A DNA stretch of 64,000 nt from positions 33,869 through 97,868 of IMG/VR virus record IMGVR_UViG_3300028610_000244; one strand, written 5' to 3'. How positions within the stretch are numbered: the stretch's first letter is position 1; every line of letters starts with the position of its first letter. The stretch is from a virus. Below the pieces are notes generated by a model. The model ran no database searches. It saw nothing but the letters and a program-made list of their open reading frames with translations, and was not told the DNA's origin. Below are positions 48,718-57,174 of this stretch, piece after piece. A program made the position numbers and the translations under genes.

Positions 48718-51218
48718 TATGCACTCCCGCTACTATTATAGGTTCTGATTTCGTTTCTGATGATTCGCTTACCCTCAGCACTGCCCATCGCGGAGAGTGC
48801 TTCATCTTCGCTTGACACGTTGATGATTGTCACTGCACCTTCCTGTGCAGGCTCTTGAGCTGTCGGGTCCGGTATAATACGTCCAGGTTGGGCGGGCTGG
48901 AATATCTCGGGTCCGCGTTCACCAACAAGGAACGGACTACCTGGAGAGACGGGACCACCGAGGGCTCTTCCGGCTGGCCCTGCACCTCCTCCGAATGAAG
49001 AAGTTGGTACTCCACCACCACCAGCACTGCCAGCACTGCCGCCGAGGACACCAAAGGCACCAGCTATCTGACCACCCATCCCACCACCACCGGCCATACT
49101 GCTGAGCAGGCCCATAAGAGCTTGTCGGGCCAGGAGCCGAGTAAGGTCAGCAAGCATCCCATCAACGAGACTCTTAAAGTTGACCTTGCCGGTCGTGACA
49201 AAGGACACCAGGGCGTCCTCCATGCCTTTGAATGCGTTGACAATTGTCCTCTCAGCCATGCTCGCAAAGTCACTGATCTCAAGACCGAGCTTCATAAAGC
49301 CACGTTGGAAGCCCGACAACACGTCGGTGTTGACCTCCATCGACTTTATTTTAAGCTCCGTCATCTTGCGGTTCACTTGATCCAGTGTGGCCTCCATACC
49401 CTCAGTGCCGGGCTGCTGTGTGTTGATCGCTGTCCACAACTCCTGGAGCTGGAGCATCTGATTGTTCACTTTACCGACGTCGCCGATCATGTCCTTTAGT
49501 AATTGAAGTTGAACCGGAGTCGGAGAGAATATACCTTCCCCGGCTTCGCCAGGACCACCAGTGTCGCCAGTACCTGCCTTCGTCCTGGCAAACAAATCCT
49601 CTACGCCTTCACTGATGAAATCAGACATCTCGAAGCCGCGACCGAATGCGTCACCGAGTGACTCGCCGGCCTGCTCTGCGGAGAACTTAGCACCGGCCAA
49701 TGAATCTTCGCTTGTAGCTTCCACGAGCTTCTCACTGAATATGGTAGTGAAGTCAGTGAACCCACCTGTAGCCGCTTTCTTGAGAGACTCCGCTGCATCG
49801 GCGGCGTGCTTCCTGGCCTGTGAGAAATTACGTGACATCAGTGAATCGGCTGCGGCCGCTATCGAGTTAAAACCGCTAGAGACGTTCGCACCGAAATTGC
49901 TGATTATTTGTCCGAGGGTCGCAAACCCAGCCATGATAGCGTCGATAACAAATTCAACACCTGTAAGAATTCCATTCCACGCAAGCTCAGCGTATCCCGG
50001 AATGTTTTTGAAGATTGTCTTGATGACCTCACCAGCTCCAACAAAGAAGCCGAGGAATGCGTCGATGAACGCTGCAACATCCGTCAGGATCGTCTCGAAT
50101 GTTATCGTAGTCTCCCTCTGAATATCAACGCCTTCAAACAAGCCTGTCATTCCGTCACGCATAATTCCGTATGTGACCTTGGCGTTCTCTCCAAGCTCTG
50201 TCATAAAATCAGCAAGCGTGGCTGTTGAGTCATTGGCTATTTTGATTTTGTCGGCGAAGACTACTAACGCAGCTCCCGCCAAAAGAATAGCAGTCGCCAG
50301 CGGATTAACTTTGAGTATCGCAAGACTGAACAGTTTCATCTGGGCGACAATCCCTATCAGATTCTTGAGCAAGATTCCACCAAGGAGTGCTCCCACAATC
50401 CCCACGGCTTTTCCGAAGACGTCCATGTTGTCTGAGACCCAGAGGATAACTTGGGCCAAGCCGGCTGTACCTTGGATGCTCTGATCTAAATCACCAACGA
50501 ACTTCTGGAGAGAATTGTGAAGAACGGTCACGGCCTGATCCACTGTCGGAATACGTCTGCCGAATCTTTCGGCCAAACTCTTCTCTGCGTCATTGAAGGC
50601 GTCGATGATTACCTGGGTAGTGACACGTCCTTCAAACGCCCACTTCCTTAGTTCACCTCGACCGATGCCTAAGAATCTGGTAAGTGTCTGAGTCACAATC
50701 GGCAACTGTTCCATGACCGAACGAAGCTCATCACCACGCAACGCACCAGCAGCCAAGCCCTGAGAGAACTGAACCATACCCCACTGAGCTTCACGGGCGG
50801 TGACACCTGAGAGGATGATGGCGTGGTTCAACTGCGTAGCGAACCGCACAACGTCCTTCATCTCCAAACCCATCTGCTTTGTGTTGATCGCAATACGGGA
50901 ATACATGTCGATGTTCGCTTCCAGAGACGTTCTGGTCTGACGACTCATCTTGAACACAGCGTCCATTGCCGCGTGCAGTGCCCAGGTGCCGTCCGTGACA
51001 ACACGGAGCTTATTAAGCATGTTGGCATAGCTGTCAGCAAGTAGGATGGTGTCCTTAATCACCTTCGCAGAGACGAGTCCGGCGAGGACCGTCTTCAACT
51101 TATCCATCTGACCTGTAGTCCTATCACCTGCCTCACCAACTTCTGAAATATTACGCTTGACGACTCGGGCACCGTCTTCGCGGATTTCAATTAGCAGTAG
51201 TTCTTTTTTACTAGCCAC
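48717..51218 (-). CDS. Tape measure protein, 833 aa
   Basis: Determines tail length and is threaded through the tail tube. N-terminal tape-measure domain (VKRNISEVGEAGDRTTGQM, SRQTRTSLEANIDMYSRIA, GALRGDELRSVMEQLP) matches the TIGR02675 type. The central part has hydrophobic segments (IVGALLGGILLKNLIGIV, AILLAGAALVVFADKI, ILTDVAAFIDAFLGFFVGAGEVI). The C-terminal MEDALVSFVTTGKVNFKSLV and GGPVSPGSPFLVGERGPEIF are lambda-family tape-measure signatures. It follows the tail assembly chaperones as expected. By the usual length rule the tail would be of the order of 100-130 nm (inference). Confidence 0.93.
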   Translation of the reverse strand: MASKKELLLIEIREDGARVVKRNISEVGEAGDRTTGQMDKLKTVLAGLVSAKVIKDTILLADSYANMLNKLRVVTDGTWALHAAMDAVFKMSRQTRTSLEANIDMYSRIAINTKQMGLEMKDVVRFATQLNHAIILSGVTAREAQWGMVQFSQGLAAGALRGDELRSVMEQLPIVTQTLTRFLGIGRGELRKWAFEGRVTTQVIIDAFNDAEKSLAERFGRRIPTVDQAVTVLHNSLQKFVGDLDQSIQGTAGLAQVILWVSDNMDVFGKAVGIVGALLGGILLKNLIGIVAQMKLFSLAILKVNPLATAILLAGAALVVFADKIKIANDSTATLADFMTELGENAKVTYGIMRDGMTGLFEGVDIQRETTITFETILTDVAAFIDAFLGFFVGAGEVIKTIFKNIPGYAELAWNGILTGVEFVIDAIMAGFATLGQIISNFGANVSSGFNSIAAAADSLMSRNFSQARKHAADAAESLKKAATGGFTDFTTIFSEKLVEATSEDSLAGAKFSAEQAGESLGDAFGRGFEMSDFISEGVEDLFARTKAGTGDTGGPGEAGEGIFSPTPVQLQLLKDMIGDVGKVNNQMLQLQELWTAINTQQPGTEGMEATLDQVNRKMTELKIKSMEVNTDVLSGFQRGFMKLGLEISDFASMAERTIVNAFKGMEDALVSFVTTGKVNFKSLVDGMLADLTRLLARQALMGLLSSMAGGGGMGGQIAGAFGVLGGSAGSAGGGGVPTSSFGGGAGPAGRALGGPVSPGSPFLVGERGPEIFQPAQPGRIIPDPTAQEPAQEGAVTIINVSSEDEALSAMGSAEGKRIIRNEIRTYNSSGSA

Positions 51219-51639
51219 GGAGTAGCCTACCTTTTCTCAAGACAGCTTGTGCGGCGGCAATGGCAAACGTAGTCATGCCGGCACGAGCCTGTGCGGATTT
51301 TCCTTTATCCAAATCATCAATGTATCCCACCGAATTAGCAATGAAAATGTTGCCGCCGCCAACCTTCCATCCTTTAACTGCATTGGACGCATCAATCAGT
51401 GCCTTAGCACTTGCGACCTGCCGATTCGTATCAACATTGGGTGTGTTTGGGCCTTCCACCACGCCCGTCTTCGGCCTCTTTGCCGACAACTTCCAACTGA
51501 TCCTGGCGTGACCTGTCTTTACCGGAGTGCGTAGAACGGCTTCCCTCGTTGCGGCCACAGCGGCGTCACGAATTGTCTTGGAGACGTTGACTAGAAGTGC
51601 GTCACCAATCTTACTCATTCTACGTCCGAAATTTCCCAT
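51211..51639 (-). CDS. HK97 gp10-like neck/tail protein, 142 aa
   Basis: RTPVKTGHARISWKLSA and IFIANSVGYIDDLDKGKSAQARAGM match the HK97 gp10 family (neck or tail-completion component). Here it lies between the chaperones and the tape measure, not beside the tail terminator, which is a departure from the commonest order. The ATG is 8 nt from a consensus -10 box, implying a leaderless transcript. Overlaps the tape measure start by 8 nt. Confidence 0.78.
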   Translation of the reverse strand: MGNFGRRMSKIGDALLVNVSKTIRDAAVAATREAVLRTPVKTGHARISWKLSAKRPKTGVVEGPNTPNVDTNRQVASAKALIDASNAVKGWKVGGGNIFIANSVGYIDDLDKGKSAQARAGMTTFAIAAAQAVLRKGRLLRG

Positions 51640-51647
51640 ATAGGATC

Positions 51648-51676
51648 ATTATACACGATATTATCGGCGAAATCAA
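51648..51676 (-). promoter_or_regulatory. Promoter with start codon 8 nt downstream of the -10
   Basis: -35 TTGATT (51671-51676), 17 bp, -10 TATAAT (51648-51653). Only 8 nt (51640-51647) separate the -10 from the ATG of the gp10-like gene, so transcription probably starts at or next to the A of the start codon. No Shine-Dalgarno fits in the space. Confidence 0.75.
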
Positions 51677-51984
51677 GACTTATCTTTATTTTTTCGAGCC
51701 ACATGGGCCAAGAATGCCTGATCCATCATTCGTATATGATAGTGCAAGTCCTCTTCCTCTTCCTCGGTTAGCTCCAACCTTTCCGCGTACTCAGCAATAC
51801 ACCAGGATGGTATCGGCCCAGCCGACCAGCCTGTGTTTCGATTGGTATTCAGCTCAACGAATGCTTGGAAGTATAGCTCCAGACCCATGAAGAGGTTTGG
51901 AGCATTTTGTATGCGTTCAGGCAATGCCTTCTTACGGGCATAGCACTCTCGGATCATTCTCTGTTCTACCTGCCCCATCTCCAT
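51673..51984 (-). CDS. Second tail assembly chaperone ORF (GT extension), 103 aa
   Basis: Helical protein (MEMGQVEQRMIRECYARKK, LELTEEEEEDLHYHIRMMDQAFLAHVARKN). Its reading frame is -1 relative to the 146-aa chaperone, and a slippery heptamer lies at the end of that gene. By frameshifting this sequence is appended to the first chaperone (111 extra residues, beginning LIDCLLYY), as lambda gpGT. Whether the internal ATG is used independently is uncertain; no good ribosome site precedes it. Confidence 0.8.
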   Translation of the reverse strand: MEMGQVEQRMIRECYARKKALPERIQNAPNLFMGLELYFQAFVELNTNRNTGWSAGPIPSWCIAEYAERLELTEEEEEDLHYHIRMMDQAFLAHVARKNKDKS

Positions 51985-52004
51985 GTAGTAGAGCAGGCAG
52001 TCAA

Positions 52005-52445
52005 TCAGTTTCCCGAGTCGGCTTCGTTGATCTCAGCACGGAAATACGAGATGGTGTCCGATGCCTTCTGGATGTCGGCAAACAGGTTGGGCTGAGCCCG
52101 GAGGACGGCTTCGACGTTGTCCTTGTTGAAGTCCAGCATCTGTTCGGCGTCATCGTCGTCTTTGGTGATAAGGTCTTTGGTGAAGCCCTTCCAATCAACG
52201 ATGATCGCCTGAGCGTATGCCTTGATGAAGAGGTCTCTCAGGATTTCATCATCCACGGATTCGGTCTGGATCGCTCTGCGGTGAGGTTTGGCGAGACGCT
52301 GCATCGTCTTGGCGAAATGCTTGTTGCTGCCGCCAGCACGGGCAATTCTTACTTCGACGCCGGGGGCGTAGACGATCCAGATACCGTCACGTTCCACCGC
52401 CGTGTCTGTCTCGAACATTCTACGTAGGGCATTCTTGTTACTCAT
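52005..52445 (-). CDS. Tail assembly chaperone (G-like), 146 aa
   Basis: Contains the layout of G-type chaperones: WIVYAPGVEVRIARAGGSN..F near the N-terminus (a YxxxPGVEVRIARxGG core), then ILRDLFIKAYAQAIIVDWKG and a helical acidic C-terminus. This protein, with its frameshifted extension, holds the tape measure while tail-tube subunits assemble. The last codons contain the slippery heptamer. Confidence 0.84.
   Translation of the reverse strand: MSNKNALRRMFETDTAVERDGIWIVYAPGVEVRIARAGGSNKHFAKTMQRLAKPHRRAIQTESVDDEILRDLFIKAYAQAIIVDWKGFTKDLITKDDDDAEQMLDFNKDNVEAVLRAQPNLFADIQKASDTISYFRAEINEADSGN
52008..52014 (-). other. Programmed -1 frameshift site GGGAAAC
   Basis: On the minus strand the zero-frame codons read TCG GGA AAC TGA, so the heptamer is in the canonical G GGA AAC register, immediately before the stop codon. 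A -1 slip lets the ribosome continue CTG ATT GAC... into the 51673-51984 frame without a stop. The predicted fusion is 257 aa. Position between the first chaperone and the gene preceding the tape-measure region is that of the conserved G/GT frameshift of long-tailed phages. Confidence 0.85.
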
Positions 52446-52469
52446 AGTCAGGTCTCCAATACAAAGTTT

Positions 52470-52493
52470 GGGTCCGGGGGACGTCCCGGACCC
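52470..52493 (-). terminator. GC-rich hairpin after the tail tube gene
   Basis: Nine-base arms GGGTCCGGG/CCCGGACCC with a 6-nt loop, 14 nt downstream of the tail tube stop. Only a weak T run follows. It may act as an attenuator that lowers chaperone expression relative to the abundant tube protein. Confidence 0.62.
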
Positions 52494-52506
52494 GTTGGTT
52501 GTTCGC

Positions 52507-54045
52507 TTATGCTTCTGCCGCGTCGGGGAGGTAATCCCAGAAGCACATCAGCAATGTGTGGTCGAAGCCCGAGATGGCTCCGGTGCCGATGGCTGCTTCC
52601 TGGCTCAGCGGAATTCTGATCGCTTCATTCTGGGCAACATCCAATCTTCCATCACCCAGGGACATCAGCGGAATGTCAACTGTGATGCCTGCGTTTTCTT
52701 TCACCAAGTGCATGTCCAGCGTGACATCAGAGTTATCCCTGATCGCCGCAATGGAGGGGACATCCACAAAGTAGGCTGTCAGGGAGCCGGTGACAACAAA
52801 GTTGCCGTGACTCGCATCGAACCCACCAAGTACGCCGATTGCCTTGTCCGGCGAGACGTTGTTGTTGACTGTGATAGTCATCTCCTCGGCGAATGCGAAC
52901 AGCGGCGTCGGATTCTCATCTGTGTCCGAGACGATTGCGAGGTTAATCAGCGGGACGTTAGACGACGTGTTGAACGCCGACTCTTCGGTCGCGGTGATTC
53001 TCGTACCTGATTTCACGCCGACGACACCAGTTCTGGTTTCGTGATCCATTGCAACGAATGCCAGATCAAGCATCGCTTTGTCGGCGGTGGGAATATTCAG
53101 GCTCAACTCATTCGGCACAGCACCGATGAGGTACTCGCTCTGAATCTCTGACGGCTGGCCGCTATCCGGAGCACCGAGCTGACGCTCGATGTTGTAGGTG
53201 CGTCTCACGATGCTGGTGCCGACTTCGTTCTTCAAGACGCGAGGCACGAAGACTCGGATCGTCTTGGTAGCACCGTCGTCTGTCACCATATCGGCCTGAG
53301 ACTTGTCGATGACGATTGCATTCGTGTCAATCGAGCGAACACGCATGAAGCCCATCCCGCTTGTGGCGAACTGCTCTGCGGCAATGTCACCGCCGACGTA
53401 GATGAACTCGCCTGGAACCAAGCCCAGCTCGTCCAGGTCTTTTGTGGTCGTGGTCAACTGCGGCAGGGAGCCGGTCATATCGACTTCGAGATCACCTGCT
53501 GCGAACTGGAAGCCAACCGCTACGAGTGTGGCAGTTGCCGGAGGAGTCTCGGCAACCAGTGTCTCAGAGACGGTCAACACGGTCGCGGTGGCAACAGTGA
53601 CTTCCTTGAGACCGTTATTGGCTGCGTTGGTGAAACCGGCAGCGAAGACAAGATCGCCAACCTCGTAGACGTCAAGCCCAGATGCGGCCGTGTAGGTCTC
53701 GGGGCCGGTCGTGACGCCGGTGATCTCGCTGGCACCACCGAACTCGGCTTTGACGCGAAGGTCCGCGAAGAAGAAACCCTGCAATAGGTCTTGCAGACCT
53801 GCCTGCACGAGATCGTGATTGACCGAACCCGCCGCGTCCAGGTCAGTTGTCTGGCCCTTACGGTTCTGTCGGTCAGTTCGGAACGGCATTCTTGAGACCT
53901 TGGAGATCGAGCCACCGAAGTCTGAAAAGCTGTTCACATCCAGAGGACGCCAAATAGGAGTACCCGGCAGTGTCTTGATGGACAGCTCCTCAGCGTATGC
54001 TGTCTCCACCACATTAGAGTTAATTTTATTCTGGTCTACTGCCAT
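52507..54045 (-). CDS. Major tail tube protein, 512 aa
   Basis: N-terminal TPIWRPLDVNSFSDFGGSISKV and PFRTDRQNRKGQTTDLDAAG are typical of long phage tail-tube proteins. Central beta domains (TATVLTVSETLVAETPPATA) and a C-terminal segment HLVKENAGITVDIPLMSLGDGR follow. Located between the tail terminator and the chaperone pair as expected. It is longer than a minimal tube subunit, so it probably carries an inserted Ig-like domain (about residues 105-180). Confidence 0.82.
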   Translation of the reverse strand: MAVDQNKINSNVVETAYAEELSIKTLPGTPIWRPLDVNSFSDFGGSISKVSRMPFRTDRQNRKGQTTDLDAAGSVNHDLVQAGLQDLLQGFFFADLRVKAEFGGASEITGVTTGPETYTAASGLDVYEVGDLVFAAGFTNAANNGLKEVTVATATVLTVSETLVAETPPATATLVAVGFQFAAGDLEVDMTGSLPQLTTTTKDLDELGLVPGEFIYVGGDIAAEQFATSGMGFMRVRSIDTNAIVIDKSQADMVTDDGATKTIRVFVPRVLKNEVGTSIVRRTYNIERQLGAPDSGQPSEIQSEYLIGAVPNELSLNIPTADKAMLDLAFVAMDHETRTGVVGVKSGTRITATEESAFNTSSNVPLINLAIVSDTDENPTPLFAFAEEMTITVNNNVSPDKAIGVLGGFDASHGNFVVTGSLTAYFVDVPSIAAIRDNSDVTLDMHLVKENAGITVDIPLMSLGDGRLDVAQNEAIRIPLSQEAAIGTGAISGFDHTLLMCFWDYLPDAAEA

Positions 54046-54062
54046 TATATTGCTCCTTAATT

Positions 54063-54482
54063 TTAACGGATTAAATCATATTGAAACTCGGCTATCGCAT
54101 CCGAGCGAAACCAGCTACCATCTTCACCCACCTCAACTTCTGAGACATCCCCGATCCAGATGTCACCATCTGAAAATTTTCTCAAGGAATCTGCGAACGC
54201 CGCAGAAAGAACGTCACTATTCTGTAACCCATCATCTCTAGGTGTGTAAATTTCAATGAACACGAAACCACTCTGAGTGTGTTTACTCTTGGTGTCGGCA
54301 CGGCCGAGCGAGGCTCTTGTTCCATTCGCGTGCTTGACCGAGATACGAACCCACTTGACGCTCACGTCGTCCGGCACCTCTTTGGCAGTGTCGTCGTAGA
54401 TTGCATAGAGGGACTGTGCATCAACGACCGTTTTCAGCGGCGTCAGCATCCTGTCTCGAAAGTCTGTTCTTGATGCAATCAT
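54063..54482 (-). CDS. Tail terminator-like protein (DUF4128 type), 139 aa
   Basis: MIASRTDFRDRMLTPLKTVVDAQSLYAIYDDT ... WVRISVKHANGTRASLG ... GFVFIEIYTPRDDG matches small phage tail-completion/terminator proteins. Located directly before the tube gene in transcription order. The ATG is 8 nt from the -10 box of the promoter at 54491, with no ribosome site, so a leaderless start is predicted. Confidence 0.78.
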   Translation of the reverse strand: MIASRTDFRDRMLTPLKTVVDAQSLYAIYDDTAKEVPDDVSVKWVRISVKHANGTRASLGRADTKSKHTQSGFVFIEIYTPRDDGLQNSDVLSAAFADSLRKFSDGDIWIGDVSEVEVGEDGSWFRSDAIAEFQYDLIR

Positions 54483-54490
54483 TATCTCAC

Positions 54491-54519
54491 AGTGTACAAC
54501 ATTTTCGGACGTTTGTCAA
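54491..54519 (-). promoter_or_regulatory. Promoter with start codon 8 nt downstream of the -10
   Basis: -35 TTGACA (54514-54519), 17 bp, -10 TACACT (54491-54496). Eight nt (54483-54490) to the ATG of the tail-terminator gene. It lies in the 41-bp gap after the connector gene. Confidence 0.75.
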
Positions 54520-54523
54520 GGGA

Positions 54524-54883
54524 TTATTGCCGCACTTGCAAAATGTAAAGGATAATATCGGACTTATGGCTAATTTTTTGAACATCGACAACATTCCAGG
54601 ACGAGGTGTCCAGTGAGTCCACGATCTTGGTGCCGGCCTCAATATCTATGACCTCATCCGGAATCACACATATTCGCTGATCGCCACGCTTGACATGATC
54701 GCCATCAATCTCATTGGCTTTGTAGAAAAAGAACACACCCATAGCGTTCGTCGGTGTGCCAGCCGCGTTCCCACGCCACGGCTTATTTGCATCGGACACG
54801 GCTCCAGGGACGGCGATGGTAAATGCCCGTCCCTCGTCCGCAATCAGTTCTTCAACCCACGCCCATTCTTCGGGAAGTGCCAT
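54524..54883 (-). CDS. Head-tail connector/neck protein, 119 aa
   Basis: MALPEEWAWVEELIADEGRAFTIAV ... GNAAGTPTNAMGVFFFYKANEIDGDHVKRGDQRICVIP ends with DIILYILQVRQ. The beta barrel (a GDQR.C...D pattern) resembles head-closure or stopper proteins. Position between adaptor and tail terminator agrees. Start overlaps the upstream stop (TAATG) with GGGAGGGG before it; an upstream extension of 28 codons would lie inside the adaptor gene. Confidence 0.72.
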   Translation of the reverse strand: MALPEEWAWVEELIADEGRAFTIAVPGAVSDANKPWRGNAAGTPTNAMGVFFFYKANEIDGDHVKRGDQRICVIPDEVIDIEAGTKIVDSLDTSSWNVVDVQKISHKSDIILYILQVRQ

Positions 54884-55410
54884 TAGCCCCTCCCAAGTGT
54901 TCGCCGTGTTGACGCGAGCAACCTTGTTTTCTTCATCTTCCCATCGGCCACAGGATAGCCCAGCCATGCGTTTGAATTGGAGCCACCCTGGAAATACTCG
55001 GTTTCCTTTTCCAGCACAGCAACTTTCTTCCGGCTCATCTTGACTTTCAGTCCAGAGGTGTCAAGGTTGGGTGCTGCATAGAGTGAGCTTGCCAGGGCGG
55101 ACATCGCGTACTCAGCACAAGCCTCTTCCAGCTCGGCCGGGAATGGGTCCACTGTGAATCCAGTGCGGGGGTCATAGACCCCAGATCGCGGGCACTCGGT
55201 AGACTGATCTACGTCTTCCCGATCACCCGCGAACGTCCATCTGGAGTCCATGTAATCCGTTGCCCTGACTATCGCCTCCTCAATCTCCGTATCAGAGGAG
55301 GATGAATAACTACCGCCCCGGTCGTCGTGGTAGGCTTTGAAAACAACCACGCTTATGTAGGCGTTCGCCGTTGATAGCGGTGCGTCTGGGTCTTGTACTA
55401 CGAAAGCCAT
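54883..55410 (-). CDS. Head-tail adaptor (DnaT-like fold), 175 aa
   Basis: STANAYISVVVFKAYHDDRGGSY, then IEEAIVRATDYMDSRWTFAGDR and CPRSGVYDPRTG: the pattern of the phage DnaT-like/head-tail adaptor family, helical subunits that bind the portal. Typically follows the capsid genes. The C-terminus is basic (GKMKKTRLLASTRRTLGRG). Confidence 0.82.
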   Translation of the reverse strand: MAFVVQDPDAPLSTANAYISVVVFKAYHDDRGGSYSSSSDTEIEEAIVRATDYMDSRWTFAGDREDVDQSTECPRSGVYDPRTGFTVDPFPAELEEACAEYAMSALASSLYAAPNLDTSGLKVKMSRKKVAVLEKETEYFQGGSNSNAWLGYPVADGKMKKTRLLASTRRTLGRG

Positions 55411-55907
55411 GTCACAATAACCTCAACGATTTCGGCCTTGGTGATTGTCGGATCGTCTGTCAGCGTCTGAATATCTTTGACTTTGGGTCTCGGAGTCTTC
55501 GAGTGCTGATCGACCCACTTCTCTTTTTCAATGCAGTTTACGGCCGCGATGATCTCAGCCTGTCTTGCATTCGGCACAGGAGGATCGGTCGCCTGCTCTT
55601 CCAGCTCTGCAACCTGTTCGGGGGTGCCGAGGTCATCTTCGCTGTCAGTGTTCTCCCGCGTCTGTTCGGGCTTCTCTGCTTCGACTGCTTCTTTCGCGGC
55701 CTCGGCTTCGGCTTTCAGAGTCTTGGCCGTGACCTCTTTGACGTCAACAGCATAACTCTTGGTGAAGTATTTGGTGACGCCCTCGACTTCGAGAGCAGAG
55801 CCGGTGAAGAGATGAACACCGTTAATGAATTGAATCTTGTTCAGCTTTTTTGTTTTGCCTTTGAGGCAACCTGTCAGGGTCATTCGGATTGTAATAGGTG
55901 CGGACAT
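55398..55907 (-). CDS. Hypothetical head-region protein, 169 aa
   Basis: N-terminal beta part (PITIRMTLTGCLKGKTKKLNK), then an acidic coiled segment (LKAEAEAAKEAVEAEKPEQTRENTDSED) and a helical C-terminal part (PPVPNARQAEIIAAVNCIEKEKW). Possibly a head-associated or vertex protein. First gene beyond the terminator at 55920-55960. Overlaps the adaptor gene by 13 nt. Confidence 0.65.
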   Translation of the reverse strand: MSAPITIRMTLTGCLKGKTKKLNKIQFINGVHLFTGSALEVEGVTKYFTKSYAVDVKEVTAKTLKAEAEAAKEAVEAEKPEQTRENTDSEDDLGTPEQVAELEEQATDPPVPNARQAEIIAAVNCIEKEKWVDQHSKTPRPKVKDIQTLTDDPTITKAEIVEVIVTWLS

Positions 55908-55919
55908 TGCATCTTCTCC

Positions 55920-55960
55920 AAAGAATAAAAGAAAGAAGAGCCCAGGGACGTCCTGGGCTC
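55920..55960 (-). terminator. Rho-independent terminator/attenuator
   Basis: Minus strand: GAGCCCAGG, 5-nt loop, CCTGGGCTC, then TTCTTTCTTTTATTCTTT. Nine-bp stem and a T-rich tail. Separates the two paralogous virion proteins from the connector genes and probably lowers expression of the latter. Confidence 0.85.
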
Positions 55961-55971
55961 AAGGTTTCAGT

Positions 55972-56541
55972 TTAGTGGCCGCTGCCGATTTCGTACACGA
56001 CTTGCGGCGTCACGACGTCGTTCAGGTTCACCGACAAGGCGGCTCCACCAGCACCCTCATGGACGAGGGTATCATAGAACGCCGGGAAGTCAACCGTGGG
56101 ATCATCCCAGCCCGTGATCGGGGGCAAGAACTCAACCGTGACGGTGTGATCGCCCAGGGTGTCCGTGGTTTCCGCAATGGTCAACGCAGGCGTTGCGTAG
56201 GCAGCACCAGCAATCGAGCTGGTCGCATTCAATGCCGTGACCAGATCGCCACCGATGTCATCGAAGTCATCACCGGAGACGGCGGTGACAGTCACTGACT
56301 CGACCAGAGCACCAACCGTGTCGCTGATGGTAATCTTGGCACGCCAGCCAATGAGATCGACGCCTTCGGTTATAGCGGTGACGGTTGATCCCGCCCAAGC
56401 TTCGTCGCTGGGAAGGCCCAGATGAGCCTTCATCGTCAGCTTAGCTTCGGCTGCGGACTCTGCAACAACGATGCCGCCGTCCTTACCCTCTTTCAGGTAA
56501 GTCTTGGCGTTTTCGGACAAAGTAACATGAAAAAGTCCCAT
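55972..56541 (-). CDS. Virion (decoration-like) protein, paralogue A, 189 aa
   Basis: MGLFHVTLSENAKTYLKEGK and a helical VVAESAAEAKLTMKAHLG, then a beta domain (ITISDTVGALVESVTVTAV). Aligned by eye with the 182-aa protein at 56605: similar order of AKS/AKT, ESA/SSAEA, and AGST.TAITEGVDL/DQATITEQLQDL. High-expression context (its own downstream terminator) suggests a capsid decoration or other abundant virion protein. Confidence 0.72.
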   Translation of the reverse strand: MGLFHVTLSENAKTYLKEGKDGGIVVAESAAEAKLTMKAHLGLPSDEAWAGSTVTAITEGVDLIGWRAKITISDTVGALVESVTVTAVSGDDFDDIGGDLVTALNATSSIAGAAYATPALTIAETTDTLGDHTVTVEFLPPITGWDDPTVDFPAFYDTLVHEGAGGAALSVNLNDVVTPQVVYEIGSGH

Positions 56542-56555
56542 TCAAATTTCCTTTC

Positions 56556-56581
56556 TGTGCCACAATTATCAAGTTGGCACA
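56556..56581 (-). other. Intergenic hairpin between the paralogues
   Basis: Seven-bp arms TGTGCCA/TGGCACA with a 12-nt AT-rich loop, just upstream of the Shine-Dalgarno (AAAGGAAA) of the 189-aa gene. May act as an mRNA stability or processing element. Confidence 0.5.
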
Positions 56582-56604
56582 ACTCAGTTTCAGTTTTCGG
56601 TTTC

Positions 56605-57153
56605 TTACTTGTACGAGCCCAGGACTCGCGGGGTCGGACAGTCTGCCAGGATGTCAACCGTAAGGATGGCACCTGCGATACCTTCGTCCACGATGTTTGC
56701 GAAGAACAAAGCCGTCAGCACTTCGGCGTTGGGGCCGATAGCTGTAGCAGTGACAGCCATGTCACCTTTATTGTCCGCAATATCCGCGATCTCAAGTGTA
56801 CCCACCTTGCCGTGCGTGGCTTCGGGAGTCCAGGTCGAAGTGTTGTCCACCTCGCAAAGGATTTCCAACGCGGTTCCTACATCAGCCCAGGTGTCGCCAG
56901 CGAGGCCGGTGTGTGCGTAGACTTCGGGTGTTCCGCCAGGATCGACAGTGACCGTGAAGACAACGCCTTCCAGGTCTTGAAGCTGCTCGGTGATCGTAGC
57001 CTGATCCCAGACAGAATCCATGTCCTTAGTGGACACTGCCTTGACGGCAACCAATGCTTCGGCCGAAGAAGCTGCTTCAACCAGATGCTCAACTATACCA
57101 TCATGCACAATCGACTTGGCTGTGGCAGGTAGAGCGATTCTGTAAATACTCAT
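56605..57153 (-). CDS. Virion (decoration-like) protein, paralogue B, 182 aa
   Basis: MSIYRIALPATAKSIVHDGIVEHLVEAASSAEALVAVKAV (helix), then a beta domain (VVFTVTVDPGGTPEVYAHTGLAG). Same plan as the 189-aa protein. It follows the capsid gene behind the terminator at 57175. Probably a head decoration or cement protein (inference from position and duplication). Confidence 0.72.
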   Translation of the reverse strand: MSIYRIALPATAKSIVHDGIVEHLVEAASSAEALVAVKAVSTKDMDSVWDQATITEQLQDLEGVVFTVTVDPGGTPEVYAHTGLAGDTWADVGTALEILCEVDNTSTWTPEATHGKVGTLEIADIADNKGDMAVTATAIGPNAEVLTALFFANIVDEGIAGAILTVDILADCPTPRVLGSYK

Positions 57154-57174
57154 TGATTCTCCTTCCAGAAGGAA

